NCBI RefSeq assembly: GCF_965227365.1
Contig: NZ_OZ245754.1
Span: 1,860,001 to 1,924,000, forward strand
Reading direction: 5' to 3'
DNA length: 64,000 bases
From: Hwanghaeella sp965227365
Lineage (GTDB): Bacteria > Pseudomonadota > Alphaproteobacteria > UBA8366 > Aestuariispiraceae
A program made the position numbers and the translations under genes. Below, piece by piece: positions 16,919 to 24,650 of this stretch. How positions within the stretch are numbered: position 1 is the first letter of the stretch; every line of letters starts with the position of its first letter. The notes below the pieces were generated by a model, which saw only the letters and a program-made list of their open reading frames with translations, ran no database searches and was not told the DNA's origin.

Positions 16919-17788
16919 CTATTCCGTACCCGCCGCACGGCGGATAATGTCCCGGTCAATCACGTCGATTTCACCAGCCAGCAAGGCCCCCGCGCGCACC
17001 AAGTCACGTTGAGGTTGCTTCGGCTTCCACCACACAGCATCCCACGGCCAACCATCCGGCGGCGGCGCGGATCGGTAGGCTTCGATGTTGTCGCGGTAAG
17101 GCGTGCCGGTCGCGTGCTGGATGTAGCAGACCGCCGCGGCGGCCAGGACGCCCCGCCCGTGCGCGTCGTCGTGTTCGGCTGTCCAGCCTTCATCCCAAAC
17201 CTGCCGGCGGCGCTCTTGATAGATGCGCGCCGCGCCGGATGTGTCATCCGCCAATTGCGTACCTTCAACGGCAGGCGCGGAATCGTCGCCAGGGGTCGAG
17301 ACTGACAGGGGTTCCGACATACTGGTTTTGGCAGTGTCTTTGAGGATGTCCGGCATATCATCGACAGCAGCCATTCCAGAACCCCAATACAACCCGTATC
17401 GGTCGGCATCGTTACTGTGATGCGCTATCGCCCAAGCCGCCAATTCTATGGCCCTTACCCTGTCAAATTCCCGTGGTTCTAACACGTCCGACGATTTGAC
17501 AGGCGAAGGTATGTCAATTCCCTCGACCGGATCGGCGGTGTTCTGCGGATCGGCGAGGGTTTCGGCATCCCGGTCGCATTCCCGAAAGCCGGTGTTGAAC
17601 CCGGCCTGTTTGGACGGGAAAAACTGGACCTCATAGCGGGCCTTGCAGCCGGGACATTCGTGGTGGAATTCTACCCAAGAACCGCCACACATAAGGCGTT
17701 TCCGCGCCTTGAAAATATCCTCGTCCAGCAGTCCGCACCAAGGGCAGCAGGGGAACGGCTGGCCGGTATGTTCGAATTGATGTGTCAT
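16919..17788 (-). CDS. phage protein with N-terminal zinc ribbon and C-terminal conserved phage domain
   Basis: 289 residues. The N-terminal 50 residues hold CCPWCG and CPGC cysteine pairs with nearby His, as in restriction-alleviation-type (Lar-like) zinc ribbons. The last 90 residues match a common phage domain of unknown function: IYQERRRQVWDEGWTAEHDD, a CYIQ segment, WPWDAVWWKP, and DLVRAGALLAGEIDVIDR. The join suggests a fusion of two small phage proteins. Its start overlaps the upstream gene (ATGA). Confidence 0.65.
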   Translation of the reverse strand: MTHQFEHTGQPFPCCPWCGLLDEDIFKARKRLMCGGSWVEFHHECPGCKARYEVQFFPSKQAGFNTGFRECDRDAETLADPQNTADPVEGIDIPSPVKSSDVLEPREFDRVRAIELAAWAIAHHSNDADRYGLYWGSGMAAVDDMPDILKDTAKTSMSEPLSVSTPGDDSAPAVEGTQLADDTSGAARIYQERRRQVWDEGWTAEHDDAHGRGVLAAAAVCYIQHATGTPYRDNIEAYRSAPPPDGWPWDAVWWKPKQPQRDLVRAGALLAGEIDVIDRDIIRRAAGTE

Positions 17789-18075
17789 TCGCCTTGCTCC
17801 TGTATGGGGGAGGACGTTGCGTCGCGTCGCCGTTTCGCGGCCTTCCTGGCACGCTTGGCTTCCGCTTTTTGGATGCGGGATAGGTCCGCTTCGGACGGTC
17901 CGCGCGGTTTCGCTTCGGTCAGCGGCGGGCGTTCCTTGCCCTTGTTCGGATGGTCCGGCACGATATCGAAGCCGTCTTCCGGGTCGATGCGCAGCTCATT
18001 GACTGGGCGGATCGCGCCAGCAGCAAGCGCCGCCATCGCACCTATCGTCACGGCCATTGTGTTCCTGGGCCTCAT
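17785..18075 (-). CDS. hypothetical phage protein with one hydrophobic segment
   Basis: 96 residues. An N-terminal hydrophobic stretch (MAVTIGAMAALAAGAI) is followed by a proline-rich and then a very basic C-terminal helix (KAEAKRARKAAKRRR). The ATG at 18075 follows GAGAGGTGAAG. Possibly membrane-anchored with a nucleic-acid-binding tail. No family recognised. Confidence 0.55.
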   Translation of the reverse strand: MRPRNTMAVTIGAMAALAAGAIRPVNELRIDPEDGFDIVPDHPNKGKERPPLTEAKPRGPSEADLSRIQKAEAKRARKAAKRRRDATSSPIQEQGE

Positions 18076-18100
18076 TTCTTCACCTCTCGCTGGACGGACG

Positions 18101-18688
18101 TTACCGGGAGGCCACCCGCAGCCCTTCGGCGCGGGCGTTGTTGAGTTCGGCCATTGCGGAATCGCTTCCGCCGGCAACGTCGGGGTGCGAGGTCTTTGCC
18201 TTCTCTCGATAGGCGGCGATGATTTCGTTCTTGGTCGCACTCTCGGATACGCCGAGCACGCGCCACCAAACCGCACTGACGGCTTTCCCGGGCGCCGGCA
18301 GGGCTTCGAACCCCTTAAATGCGGCCTCGACCATATCGCCGGTTCCCCAACGGGCTATGCCGCGAAGGGCCTCGATCGTCTTGCGTACTGCCTGGATATT
18401 GTCTCGCACCCTGTCCCAACGGTCGCAGGCGAAACAGACTTGGTTCCCCTTGTACATGAAGTACACGGCAACGCCGGGATCGTCTGGCGCCCGGTGACGA
18501 GCGTAGGGCAGGCCATCCCCGCGAACGGGGATGTCGGTTGATAGGACCGGGTGAGTTGCACCCATGCGGCGCAATTCATCCATGAGGGCCAATTGAGCGA
18601 TTTCGTGCGTTGTGTCGAAGCGCGCGCGCTCGCGGCGTGCGGTGCGCGGCTTCCCTTCCGGCCAATGCAGGGGATAGGCTTCGGTCAT
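18101..18688 (-). CDS. phage J-domain protein
   Basis: 195 residues. The C-terminal third is a J domain: WWRVLGVSESATKNEIIAAYREKA followed by the diagnostic HPD (SHPDVAG) and a final helix. J domains stimulate Hsp70 ATPase (DnaK). The N-terminal 120 residues carry CFACDRW and are not recognised. A DnaK recruitment role in replication or assembly is an inference. The ATG at 18688 follows GAGGGGGGATT. Confidence 0.8.
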   Translation of the reverse strand: MTEAYPLHWPEGKPRTARRERARFDTTHEIAQLALMDELRRMGATHPVLSTDIPVRGDGLPYARHRAPDDPGVAVYFMYKGNQVCFACDRWDRVRDNIQAVRKTIEALRGIARWGTGDMVEAAFKGFEALPAPGKAVSAVWWRVLGVSESATKNEIIAAYREKAKTSHPDVAGGSDSAMAELNNARAEGLRVASR

Positions 18689-18879
18689 AATCCCCCCTCG
18701 ATTTTCTCGCGGTAAACGTCCCTGATGTCGTCGCAAAGGTCGTCGAGGTCGCGCGACACTCGCACGCCGTGCGGTTCGGATTGAGCCCCTTTCATCGAAA
18801 CAAGAAGGTTGGAGTCGAACGGCATCAACGCAAAGCCATTGGCCGTTGGAACAATCATCATGACGGGTTTTCCGGTCAT
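18685..18879 (-). CDS. hypothetical phage protein
   Basis: 64 residues, from ATG 18879 to an ATGA overlap with the J-domain gene; its start also overlaps the stop of the XRE regulator gene. N-terminal beta pattern (KPVMMIVPTANGFALMPF) then an acidic helix. Not recognised; tight coupling on both sides supports it as real. Confidence 0.55.
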   Translation of the reverse strand: MTGKPVMMIVPTANGFALMPFDSNLLVSMKGAQSEPHGVRVSRDLDDLCDDIRDVYREKIEGGL

Positions 18880-19370
18880 CCTGCATCGACCTTCGCTTGA
18901 GCCTTGACGAGTTCGAAGACGCGCTTCCGAACGGCGGGATCCTTGATCTTGTAATAGGCCCTGGCCAATTCGAGGGTTTCGCGCTTGGCGAGGGGGTCGG
19001 CGACCGTGTCGACCTCGGGCGTTGGGGTGTTGCCTTCGACCCCGGCGCGAAGCCGAGGCGAGTTGCCGGCGACATCGGCGGGCATATCGTCGAAGAAGAA
19101 GGCGAGCGGCACCTCGAGCACGGTCGCCAAATCCCAAAGCCTGGACGCGCCGACCCGGTTCGTTCCGCGCTCGTATTTTTGTAGCTGCTGGAACGTGAGG
19201 CCGAGCGCTTCGCCAAGCTTTTGTTGGCTCAAGCCTAGCATGATCCGGCGCATACGAATTCGGGCGCCGACGTGCTCGTCGATCGGGTTGGCGATGCCGG
19301 GGCGGCCGGCGGGGATGAACATTTTCGGGGCCTTCGGGGGCAGGGTATTCATTGCGTCATCGCGTGGCAT
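18876..19370 (-). CDS. XRE family transcriptional regulator
   Basis: 164 residues. XRE helix-turn-helix: GARIRMRRIMLGLSQQKLGEAL, then FQQLQKYERGTNRVGASRLWDLA. The C-terminal ELARAYYKIKDPAVRKRVFELVK is shared by a large group of alphaproteobacterial regulators. It is encoded within the early-left operon, separate from the immunity repressor, so it may control a subset of genes. ATG 19370 has AGGA 9 bases upstream; MNTLPPK at 19352 is an alternative. Confidence 0.82.
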   Translation of the reverse strand: MPRDDAMNTLPPKAPKMFIPAGRPGIANPIDEHVGARIRMRRIMLGLSQQKLGEALGLTFQQLQKYERGTNRVGASRLWDLATVLEVPLAFFFDDMPADVAGNSPRLRAGVEGNTPTPEVDTVADPLAKRETLELARAYYKIKDPAVRKRVFELVKAQAKVDAG

Positions 19371-19744
19371 TGTCGGGATTCCTGTCTCGTTGGTGTGGTG
19401 AAAAATTCGAGCGTCGCTTTTATGGCATCCTCGGTTGTGCGGCTGCCCGTATTGGTGACGCCGACGAAAAAGTCGCAGTCGCCATTTTCTTCGCGGCGCT
19501 TGATTGGTTTGTGGTTCGAAAACCGAACCTTGAATTTCTGTTTTCCGCGGCTGACCGTGACGTATTTGGAAAACGTCTTCCGGGCTTCGTATAGGTGAAC
19601 CCTCAAGCCGTGGCAGAGCATAACCTCGCAGAACTCTACCCATTTCTGTTTTCCAAACCCTTTCTCGATCGCGCTAGCGGCCCGACGGTCCAAAAAGGTT
19701 TGGTCGACTTCCATATTTTTCGCCTTGTATGGGGCTCTCGACAC
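19349..19744 (-). CDS. hypothetical phage protein
   Basis: 131 residues from a GTG (ATG at 19714 is an alternative). A basic beta-rich middle (HGLRVHLYEARKTFSKYVTV, GKQKFKVRFSNHKP) is followed by FFVGVTNTG and a helix. Overlaps the XRE gene by 22 bases. No family recognised; nucleic-acid binding is possible from the charge. Confidence 0.6.
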   Translation of the reverse strand: MSRAPYKAKNMEVDQTFLDRRAASAIEKGFGKQKWVEFCEVMLCHGLRVHLYEARKTFSKYVTVSRGKQKFKVRFSNHKPIKRREENGDCDFFVGVTNTGSRTTEDAIKATLEFFTTPTRQESRQCHAMTQ

Positions 19745-19774
19745 AGTCGCGGTTCCTCTCTCGTCTGGTTGGTA

Positions 19775-19792
19775 GGGGGGCCGAAGCCCCCC
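19775..19792 (-). promoter_or_regulatory. stable UUCG hairpin between early-left genes
   Basis: GGGGGGC and GCCCCCC enclose a four-base loop that reads C(UUCG)G on the minus strand, an extra-stable tetraloop. It sits in the 156-bp gap between the ATPase gene and the next downstream gene. No U-run follows, so it is more likely an attenuation or mRNA-stability element than a full intrinsic terminator. Confidence 0.45.
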
Positions 19793-19900
19793 GACCGTGG
19801 AGCACTAAACAAAGATTGAACTTTTTCGTTTGAGGTCGTTTCTACCGCCGGCTTCATGGGGTGGCGGTTTGCCCCTTTCAGGCCCGTCGCGGGCCGGAAA

Positions 19901-21061
19901 CTAAACGTCGAGGCCGGCTTGCGCGGGCTGTTCCGTCGCCTGTTCCTTCGGCCGATCGGCGGCGGCGGCTTTGACACGAAGGGCGCGTTCGTGCCGGTCC
20001 ATCCATTTTCGATCGAGAACATCGGCATTCTTCGTAAAGAACCCCTCGAGCGCTTCCGTACCTTGTGCGGCGGCTATTTCGCCGACGGTAAGAATTGGGT
20101 CGTCATCGTTGGCCAGGTCTTCGGAATCATCGGCCGGCGGCGGGTCGGCCGGCTTCGCGGCCTTGTCGGCATCCTCGCCGATCCGCCACAAGTCGCGCTT
20201 GTGCGTTTCCAGCCATCCGGGCGGAAGCTTCGCCTTGTTCTCGCCAACCCATTTGGTAAGGGCCGCCGTGCCGCGTTGCGCCGCTTCGGTGGCGTCGGTT
20301 AGGAACCGCTCGACCGCTTGGCTTTGCTGTTGCGTCGAGGCGGTCGCCATGCCGCGAGTCCATTCGGCGAGGCGCCGGCCGGTATCCAGGCTGATCGGCT
20401 CGCCGTCGCGGATGATGTCGCGAAGGTCTTTGCGGGTGTACTTCGTGCCGCGGAACCGGTGCTGGTCATCAATCCAGCCATGCACGAACATTTCGTAAAG
20501 GATGTCGTCGGCTTGCTTCGGTTCGAGGGTTTCGAGGCGAACCCACTCTTTCCCGCCGTTCGGCTTCGGAACCTCTTTCATCGGGTATTTTGCCCGCATG
20601 CAGACGATAACGAGCGGGATCGAGGTTTGCATAATCGGCAGCATGAAATTGCGCGCGTGTTCCATCTTCGGTTTTTGCCAGACGATCGGGCCGCGCTTGC
20701 CCCTCTCTTGGTTCTCCGCAGCCATCGACAAGACGCCGCCGGCGCCTTCCCATTCATGGCTTGCGCTATCGATAATCAGCGCATCGAAGCCGGCCTTCTC
20801 GGCGGCCTTGATGGCTTCCCCGTATGCCTTCGGCGAGAACTCGTTTCGCAGGGAAAGCACTTGATAGCCGCCGTCGATCATATCGGCGTAAGCCTCGCCG
20901 CGGCCGGCCTCGGTTTCGATCATACCGACCTTGCCGTTCGGCCCGGCGAAGCCGCGAGCGAGCAACAAGGCCGAATAGGTCTTTCCCTTGCCGCTCTCGG
21001 CATAGATGCCAATGAGGGGTTTTGCTTCGGTAAGCGTGGCGTCTCTGAAAACGAAACTCAT
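19901..21061 (-). CDS. phage AAA/RecA-fold ATPase (Sak4-like)
   Basis: 386 residues. Walker A AESGKGKT at 21-28 and Walker B ALIIDSAS near 94-101, followed by a sensor-like LVIVCMRAK, define a phage ATP-binding protein of the RecA/Sak4-like type, which assists single-strand annealing recombination. After about residue 260 the sequence is low-complexity and acidic, with a charged helical tail. It is coupled by ATGA to the exonuclease gene, the expected partner in a phage recombination module. Confidence 0.82.
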   Translation of the reverse strand: MSFVFRDATLTEAKPLIGIYAESGKGKTYSALLLARGFAGPNGKVGMIETEAGRGEAYADMIDGGYQVLSLRNEFSPKAYGEAIKAAEKAGFDALIIDSASHEWEGAGGVLSMAAENQERGKRGPIVWQKPKMEHARNFMLPIMQTSIPLVIVCMRAKYPMKEVPKPNGGKEWVRLETLEPKQADDILYEMFVHGWIDDQHRFRGTKYTRKDLRDIIRDGEPISLDTGRRLAEWTRGMATASTQQQSQAVERFLTDATEAAQRGTAALTKWVGENKAKLPPGWLETHKRDLWRIGEDADKAAKPADPPPADDSEDLANDDDPILTVGEIAAAQGTEALEGFFTKNADVLDRKWMDRHERALRVKAAAADRPKEQATEQPAQAGLDV

Positions 21062-22059
21062 GCGGCTTGATCCTTCTGGCTAAGTGGGGCTTGCCATTTG
21101 GCGAGCTGGTCGAAGTAGTCGCGGCCAGTTTCGCCGGCGGCGTTCTCGCGGTCCTGGCGTTCTTCGCGCTGCCCGATCTTCCAAGCCGGGATATCAACCC
21201 AACATGTGCGGGCCGGATATCCGGGCCATGCGTCTTGATGCAGGCAGCGCGCGAAAAGGCAGATTTTCGGCCAAACGACGGAAGCCTCGACTTCGTCTAG
21301 CTGACCGTGCGTAAAGCCGATCGGGCAGGCGGCGAAGGGCTCGAAATTCTCTTGCGCGAAAAACCGGATATCCGGCATTTCGACGCCGAGAACCTTTCGT
21401 ATGCCGCGGCGGTAAAAAGCCGCCTGGATATCCCAGCCCATATCAGTAGCGCGCCGATCCGCGCGCTCGGGGTTCGCGGTTGCGGCGGTTGTCTTGTAGT
21501 CGGCGAAAATGCCGTCGAGGGTCGGCAGCCAATCGAGCCGGGACCTGCACCAAATCGGGCCGAAGGGCGTTTCTTCGATCCATATCAACGCCTGTTCCGG
21601 CTTGCCGTCTTTGAACAGGCGAATTCCCTCGACCTTCTCGATTTGGTCGACTTGCATGCGGGCGGCCCTAACCATCCGCTCGACTTGCTCGAATTCGCGG
21701 GCGAGCACCGGGGTATAACCTTCGTCGTAGGCTTCGTCGCGCATCGCCTTCGCCGCGCCGAGTTTCCAATCGTCGAAGTCGCGAAGCTTGCCTTTCGCGT
21801 CGGTAATGGTGGTCGGCATCCGGCGAATTCGTGCGCCGTCGTCTTTCAAAAAAAGCGCATGCGCGACGCTGCCGAGGTCGAAGGTTCGCTTATTCTCGGG
21901 CTCGAATTCCGGGTTTAGGCGGGGATGCTTTACCCATGCATGGTAGGGCGAAAACTCGTCGAGAACCTTGATTAGCGAGGAAGACAGCGACGGGGCGGGG
22001 CAGGGGTCGCCGTGATAGGTCTTCTCGTCGATGTCGTACGTTCCGGGCTGGTCAATCAT
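21058..22059 (-). CDS. PD-(D/E)XK exonuclease, RecE-like
   Basis: 333 residues with the phage RecE/ExoVIII-like layout: N-terminal YHGDPCPAPSLSSSLIKVL, the FDLGSVAHALFL segment, WCRSRLDWLP, and the nuclease core FADYKTT, where the D-x-K of the PD-(D/E)XK fold lies, followed by a downstream helix with QAAFYRRG (the QxxxY motif). It resects double-strand ends for annealing. The ATG at 22059 follows GGGAA. Coupled to the Sak4-like ATPase. Confidence 0.85.
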   Translation of the reverse strand: MIDQPGTYDIDEKTYHGDPCPAPSLSSSLIKVLDEFSPYHAWVKHPRLNPEFEPENKRTFDLGSVAHALFLKDDGARIRRMPTTITDAKGKLRDFDDWKLGAAKAMRDEAYDEGYTPVLAREFEQVERMVRAARMQVDQIEKVEGIRLFKDGKPEQALIWIEETPFGPIWCRSRLDWLPTLDGIFADYKTTAATANPERADRRATDMGWDIQAAFYRRGIRKVLGVEMPDIRFFAQENFEPFAACPIGFTHGQLDEVEASVVWPKICLFARCLHQDAWPGYPARTCWVDIPAWKIGQREERQDRENAAGETGRDYFDQLAKWQAPLSQKDQAA

Positions 22060-22223
22060 GGCAGGTTCCCAATCGTTTCGAGGAATGAGGCGGCGGCGAG
22101 TACGGACCCGCCGAGGATCCCGACGACGGCCGCAATCCAATCGCCGAGGGTCCATTTCGACCACTCGCGTTGGCGGCGATGCTCGGCCGACCAGTCGGTT
22201 TTGACGTTGCCTGGGATGGTCAT
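22056..22223 (-). CDS. small phage membrane protein
   Basis: 55 residues with one clear transmembrane helix (WIAAVVGILGGSVLAAASFL) after a charged N-terminus. Stop and start both overlap their neighbours by 4 bases. No family recognised. Too short to assign a role. Confidence 0.6.
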   Translation of the reverse strand: MTIPGNVKTDWSAEHRRQREWSKWTLGDWIAAVVGILGGSVLAAASFLETIGNLP

Positions 22224-22399
22224 TGCTTGCGGGCCGCAGCCGCTTCGATGCGGCCTGTACCCCGGCATTCGTCGCAAGTTGCTGCGACGACGCTTAGGGC
22301 GTCTTCCGGTACCGGGCCGGGTCCGACATAGGACATTGGGAAGGTTGTGCGACGGGCAATCTCGCCGGTGCCGTTGCAGTGCGTGCATGTGGTGCTCAT
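22220..22399 (-). CDS. DnaJ-type zinc finger small protein
   Basis: 59 residues with two CxxCxGxG motifs (CTHCNGTG at 5-12 and CDECRGTG near 42-49), the zinc-binding repeat of DnaJ. A single pair of repeats binds one zinc. The ATG at 22399 follows GGGGAA. The prophage separately encodes a J domain, so parts of a DnaJ-like protein appear on two genes. Confidence 0.75.
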   Translation of the reverse strand: MSTTCTHCNGTGEIARRTTFPMSYVGPGPVPEDALSVVAATCDECRGTGRIEAAAARKQ

Positions 22400-22674
22400 G
22401 CCGCTTCCCCTTTGTTGTCGGGGGCGATAAGGCCGGTTTCCTTGCATGCGCCCTCAATAGCCTCGCCCATTTCCGCCGCTTCGATGAGGGCGGCGGCGAG
22501 GCGGCGCATTTGAGCCGGGGAGTCGGTTTGGATGGTGGTTCGGCCGTCGGAAAATTTGTCTAGGTCGACCGAGTAGATGGTGTATGGCGCTCCGGTTACC
22601 GGTTTGGCGTGCCAGAAAGCGCTGGGCGCGAGTTTAGTTTCTTCTTTCAGGATAATGGTGGTCGATATCGTCAT
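22396..22674 (-). CDS. hypothetical phage protein
   Basis: 92 residues. N-terminal strands, then QMRRLAAALIEAAEMGEAIEG helices. Overlaps both neighbours by 4 bases. No family recognised. Confidence 0.6.
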   Translation of the reverse strand: MTISTTIILKEETKLAPSAFWHAKPVTGAPYTIYSVDLDKFSDGRTTIQTDSPAQMRRLAAALIEAAEMGEAIEGACKETGLIAPDNKGEAA

Positions 22675-22862
22675 GCCGCGACCCTTTCCCGGCGCGCAAA
22701 CGCCGATGCTGTTGCGCGATCCGCCACCATGCCGGCAAGTCGCTCGGCCTCATGCGTCGGAAAGCGCGGGTTGTTCCGGTGTATTTGTGCGATGGCGAGA
22801 TCGAACCGAACCGCCCAGAAGTCGCGAGCGCGCTCGCCGCGATACCAGTTGCCGGGCCTCAT
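22671..22862 (-). CDS. hypothetical phage protein
   Basis: 63 residues, helical and basic, overlapping its neighbours by 4 bases on each side. No family recognised. Confidence 0.55.
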   Translation of the reverse strand: MRPGNWYRGERARDFWAVRFDLAIAQIHRNNPRFPTHEAERLAGMVADRATASAFARRERVAA

Positions 22863-23077
22863 GCTGCGCCCCCGTCGATGATTTCCAATTGCGTAAGCGC
22901 TGGAACGATCTGGTCGCCGCAGATGGCAAAGCGCTTGTTCAATGCCTCTAAATGCGCGGCGGTGAGGGAGACGAAACCGGCCGTATTCGCGCTGACGATC
23001 AACTCGCCGCTTTCGAGGCTGACCCGAACGCCATCGTCGAATTTCACGGTGATATCGTGGGTAACGGTGTGTTTCAT
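22859..23077 (-). CDS. hypothetical phage protein
   Basis: 72 residues. A beta-rich N-terminal half (HTVTHDITVKFDDGVRVSL) and a helix with ALNKRF. The ATG at 23077 has a strong GGAGGT 3 bases upstream, which decides it over the longer frame. No family recognised. Confidence 0.6.
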   Translation of the reverse strand: MKHTVTHDITVKFDDGVRVSLESGELIVSANTAGFVSLTAAHLEALNKRFAICGDQIVPALTQLEIIDGGAA

Positions 23078-23352
23078 GCGACCTCCAAGGAAGCCGGGAC
23101 GCCGCGGCGCTCGAGTTCCATCATGATTTGATGAGCAACGACGCGGTCGCGGGCCAAATGCGCGTGCTTCGTCGGGCACTCGCTCATATTCGCAGCGAGC
23201 CGGTAGCGCTTCACCGCCTCGGCCAACCCCTTGCGAAGACCTGGCACCGACGCACCGGCCAACGTGGCGGCGGTGTAAGCCGTCATCTTCTTGTGTGCGG
23301 CCTTGCGGTATTCGTCGGTGAGCGGCGGAACGGCGGTTGCGTTGTTCTGCAT
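23074..23352 (-). CDS. hypothetical phage protein, first gene of early-left operon
   Basis: 92 residues, helical and basic, with EYRKAAHKKMTAYTAATLAG and AHLARDRVVAHQIMMELERRG. The ATG at 23352 follows GGAGAT. It is the first gene after the left operator pair, the place of N-like or other early regulators in lambdoid phages, but no such similarity is seen. Confidence 0.6.
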   Translation of the reverse strand: MQNNATAVPPLTDEYRKAAHKKMTAYTAATLAGASVPGLRKGLAEAVKRYRLAANMSECPTKHAHLARDRVVAHQIMMELERRGVPASLEVA

Positions 23353-23386
23353 CGGGGTATCTCCAACCTTTCGATGCAAGAACGTT

Positions 23387-23423
23387 GGTACAGGATGTAC
23401 CTTAAATCAAGTACAAAATGTAC
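23387..23423. promoter_or_regulatory. left operator pair
   Basis: Two inverted repeats, GTACAGGATGTAC (23388-23400, in the 15-bp palindrome GGTACAGGATGTACC) and GTACAAAATGTAC (23411-23423). They share a consensus with two sites at 25141-25175 beside the repressor. They lie just upstream of the leftward early operon, where a lysogenic repressor should act. Confidence 0.75.
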
Positions 23424-23489
23424 CTCGCACAAAAAAAGTGAACCCGCCTAGATTGAGGTCAGCGTTTTATACCAAGCAGGTTCAAACGA

Positions 23490-23843
23490 ATGCGTATACC
23501 CGCCTTAATAATTGCCGCCGCCTTGGTTTTCCCGTGCTCGCTGCATGCGGCCGACCGCTTTTCGCCCGACATGACGCCTTGCGCCGAGATTGCGAAACTG
23601 GCAGGTGGCGCCAAAAATTTCCGCGACATCGGAGACCAGTTGACCGCATTACACGGGGTCTCTTGGGCGATGGGTTACTTTCAGTCTTTGTCGGATCATC
23701 AAACCGGCGAGCGTATCCAATTCGGCGAAGAAACCGTTCGCGCGGTCGGTCGGGCTTTTGTCCAAACTTGCGCCGCCGGAACGCATGCCACCGCGTACGA
23801 GGCGGCCCTCGACCTCGCGGAACGATTGGAATTTTCCCAATGA
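23490..23843 (+). CDS. exported moron protein with a cysteine pair
   Basis: 117 residues. Signal peptide with hydrophobic core PALIIAAALVFPCSL and cleavage near HAA-D; mature part about 96 residues with Cys31 and Cys94, likely a disulphide, and helical content (HGVSWAMGYFQSL). The spacing recalls HdeA/Rap1a-like periplasmic proteins, but similarity is too weak to assign. Transcribed against the early-left operon, from inside the immunity region, as expected for a gene expressed in lysogens. Coupled by ATGA to the next gene. Confidence 0.7.
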   Translation: MRIPALIIAAALVFPCSLHAADRFSPDMTPCAEIAKLAGGAKNFRDIGDQLTALHGVSWAMGYFQSLSDHQTGERIQFGEETVRAVGRAFVQTCAAGTHATAYEAALDLAERLEFSQ

Positions 23844-24154
23844 TGGCGCGCGCGGCGTGCCTGGCTGGGTTCGTGGCGTTTTCCGCCAGCAAGGTATTGG
23901 CGGCGCCGGTTCCTCCATTTGATACTGCGACATATTGCGCGGAAGTAGCCGAGGCGGTCGGCGGCAGTTATTCGATTGAAGCGGCGTGCCTCGACCGAGA
24001 GAGTAAAGCGAGGCAGATGATTGAGAGTCGCGAAATCGAGCCGCGAATTCTTTCCTACTGCGCCCAAGTGAGCGAGGCCGTGGGCGGATCCTTTAGCATC
24101 ATGAGCACTTGCATTGATCGCGAAGAGCGCGCCAAAGCGAAAATTCAGAACTAG
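23840..24154 (+). CDS. exported protein with duplicated EAVGGS cysteine motif
   Basis: 104 residues. Signal peptide (AACLAGFVAFSASKVLAA). The mature protein is an almost exact tandem duplication: YCAEVAEAVGGSYSI...C at 32-50 and YCAQVSEAVGGSFSI...C at 73-91, each followed by DRE and a short helix. Each copy has two cysteines 17 residues apart, suggesting one disulphide per unit. Forms a two-gene unit with the exported protein upstream. No function known. Confidence 0.7.
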   Translation: MMARAACLAGFVAFSASKVLAAPVPPFDTATYCAEVAEAVGGSYSIEAACLDRESKARQMIESREIEPRILSYCAQVSEAVGGSFSIMSTCIDREERAKAKIQN

Positions 24155-24309
24155 CCGCCCCCGGCCGCGGCCATTTTTTCGACGGCCATCGCCAAATATG
24201 CGACGGCGCCGGCGTTCGCCGCTATCAAGGCAAAAAGCAGAGTCCGCAACATCAGCGCTCTAAAATGCGCCTTTCTTGCCTTGCGCAATAGTTCATCCAT
24301 TTCCGACAT
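24151..24309 (-). CDS. small membrane protein in the immunity region
   Basis: 52 residues: charged N-terminal helix, one transmembrane helix (LLFALIAANAGAVAYLAMAV), short tail. The ATG at 24309 has GGAGT 7 bases upstream. It is convergent with the exported pair, overlapping by 4 bases. Unknown function; location and topology would suit superinfection exclusion. Confidence 0.55.
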   Translation of the reverse strand: MSEMDELLRKARKAHFRALMLRTLLFALIAANAGAVAYLAMAVEKMAAAGGG

Positions 24310-24650
24310 AAATCGTACTCCAAAAGCACCAAGCGACCGAGCCGGCCCAGCCGGGCGGCGCTTCACACATATTGTTGATTGGGGGTTTCGGGTATTAGGA
24401 TAGCTACTTAAGTAGACTTTTTTTGCGGCTTCATCTAATCGGCTCCATTATTAGGGGCCCCAATTCCCAGCGCTGGGAAGAAAGTGGGGGGCGTAACGTT
24501 TGATATGTTGCGCGGCCGGAACCGATCTTTTCGGCCTAGGGTGTTGGCGCACCCTTCCCCCCACGAATTTACCGCGAGAGGCATTCGGATTTAAGAATTC
24601 AGTCTTTCGAGTGTCAAGAGAGATTCGCGGAACGATTGCGAAAGCAAAAT
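24310..24650. other. non-coding stretch with two palindromes
   Basis: No convincing gene. It holds CTACTTAAGTAG (24404-24415) and the perfect 16-bp palindrome TTCCCAGCGCTGGGAA (24464-24479). Both are different from the GTAC operators. They may be sites for another regulator, or part of the end of the repressor transcript. The reading frame at 24451-24654 starts with TTG, lacks a ribosome site and overlaps the repressor stop. Confidence 0.5.
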
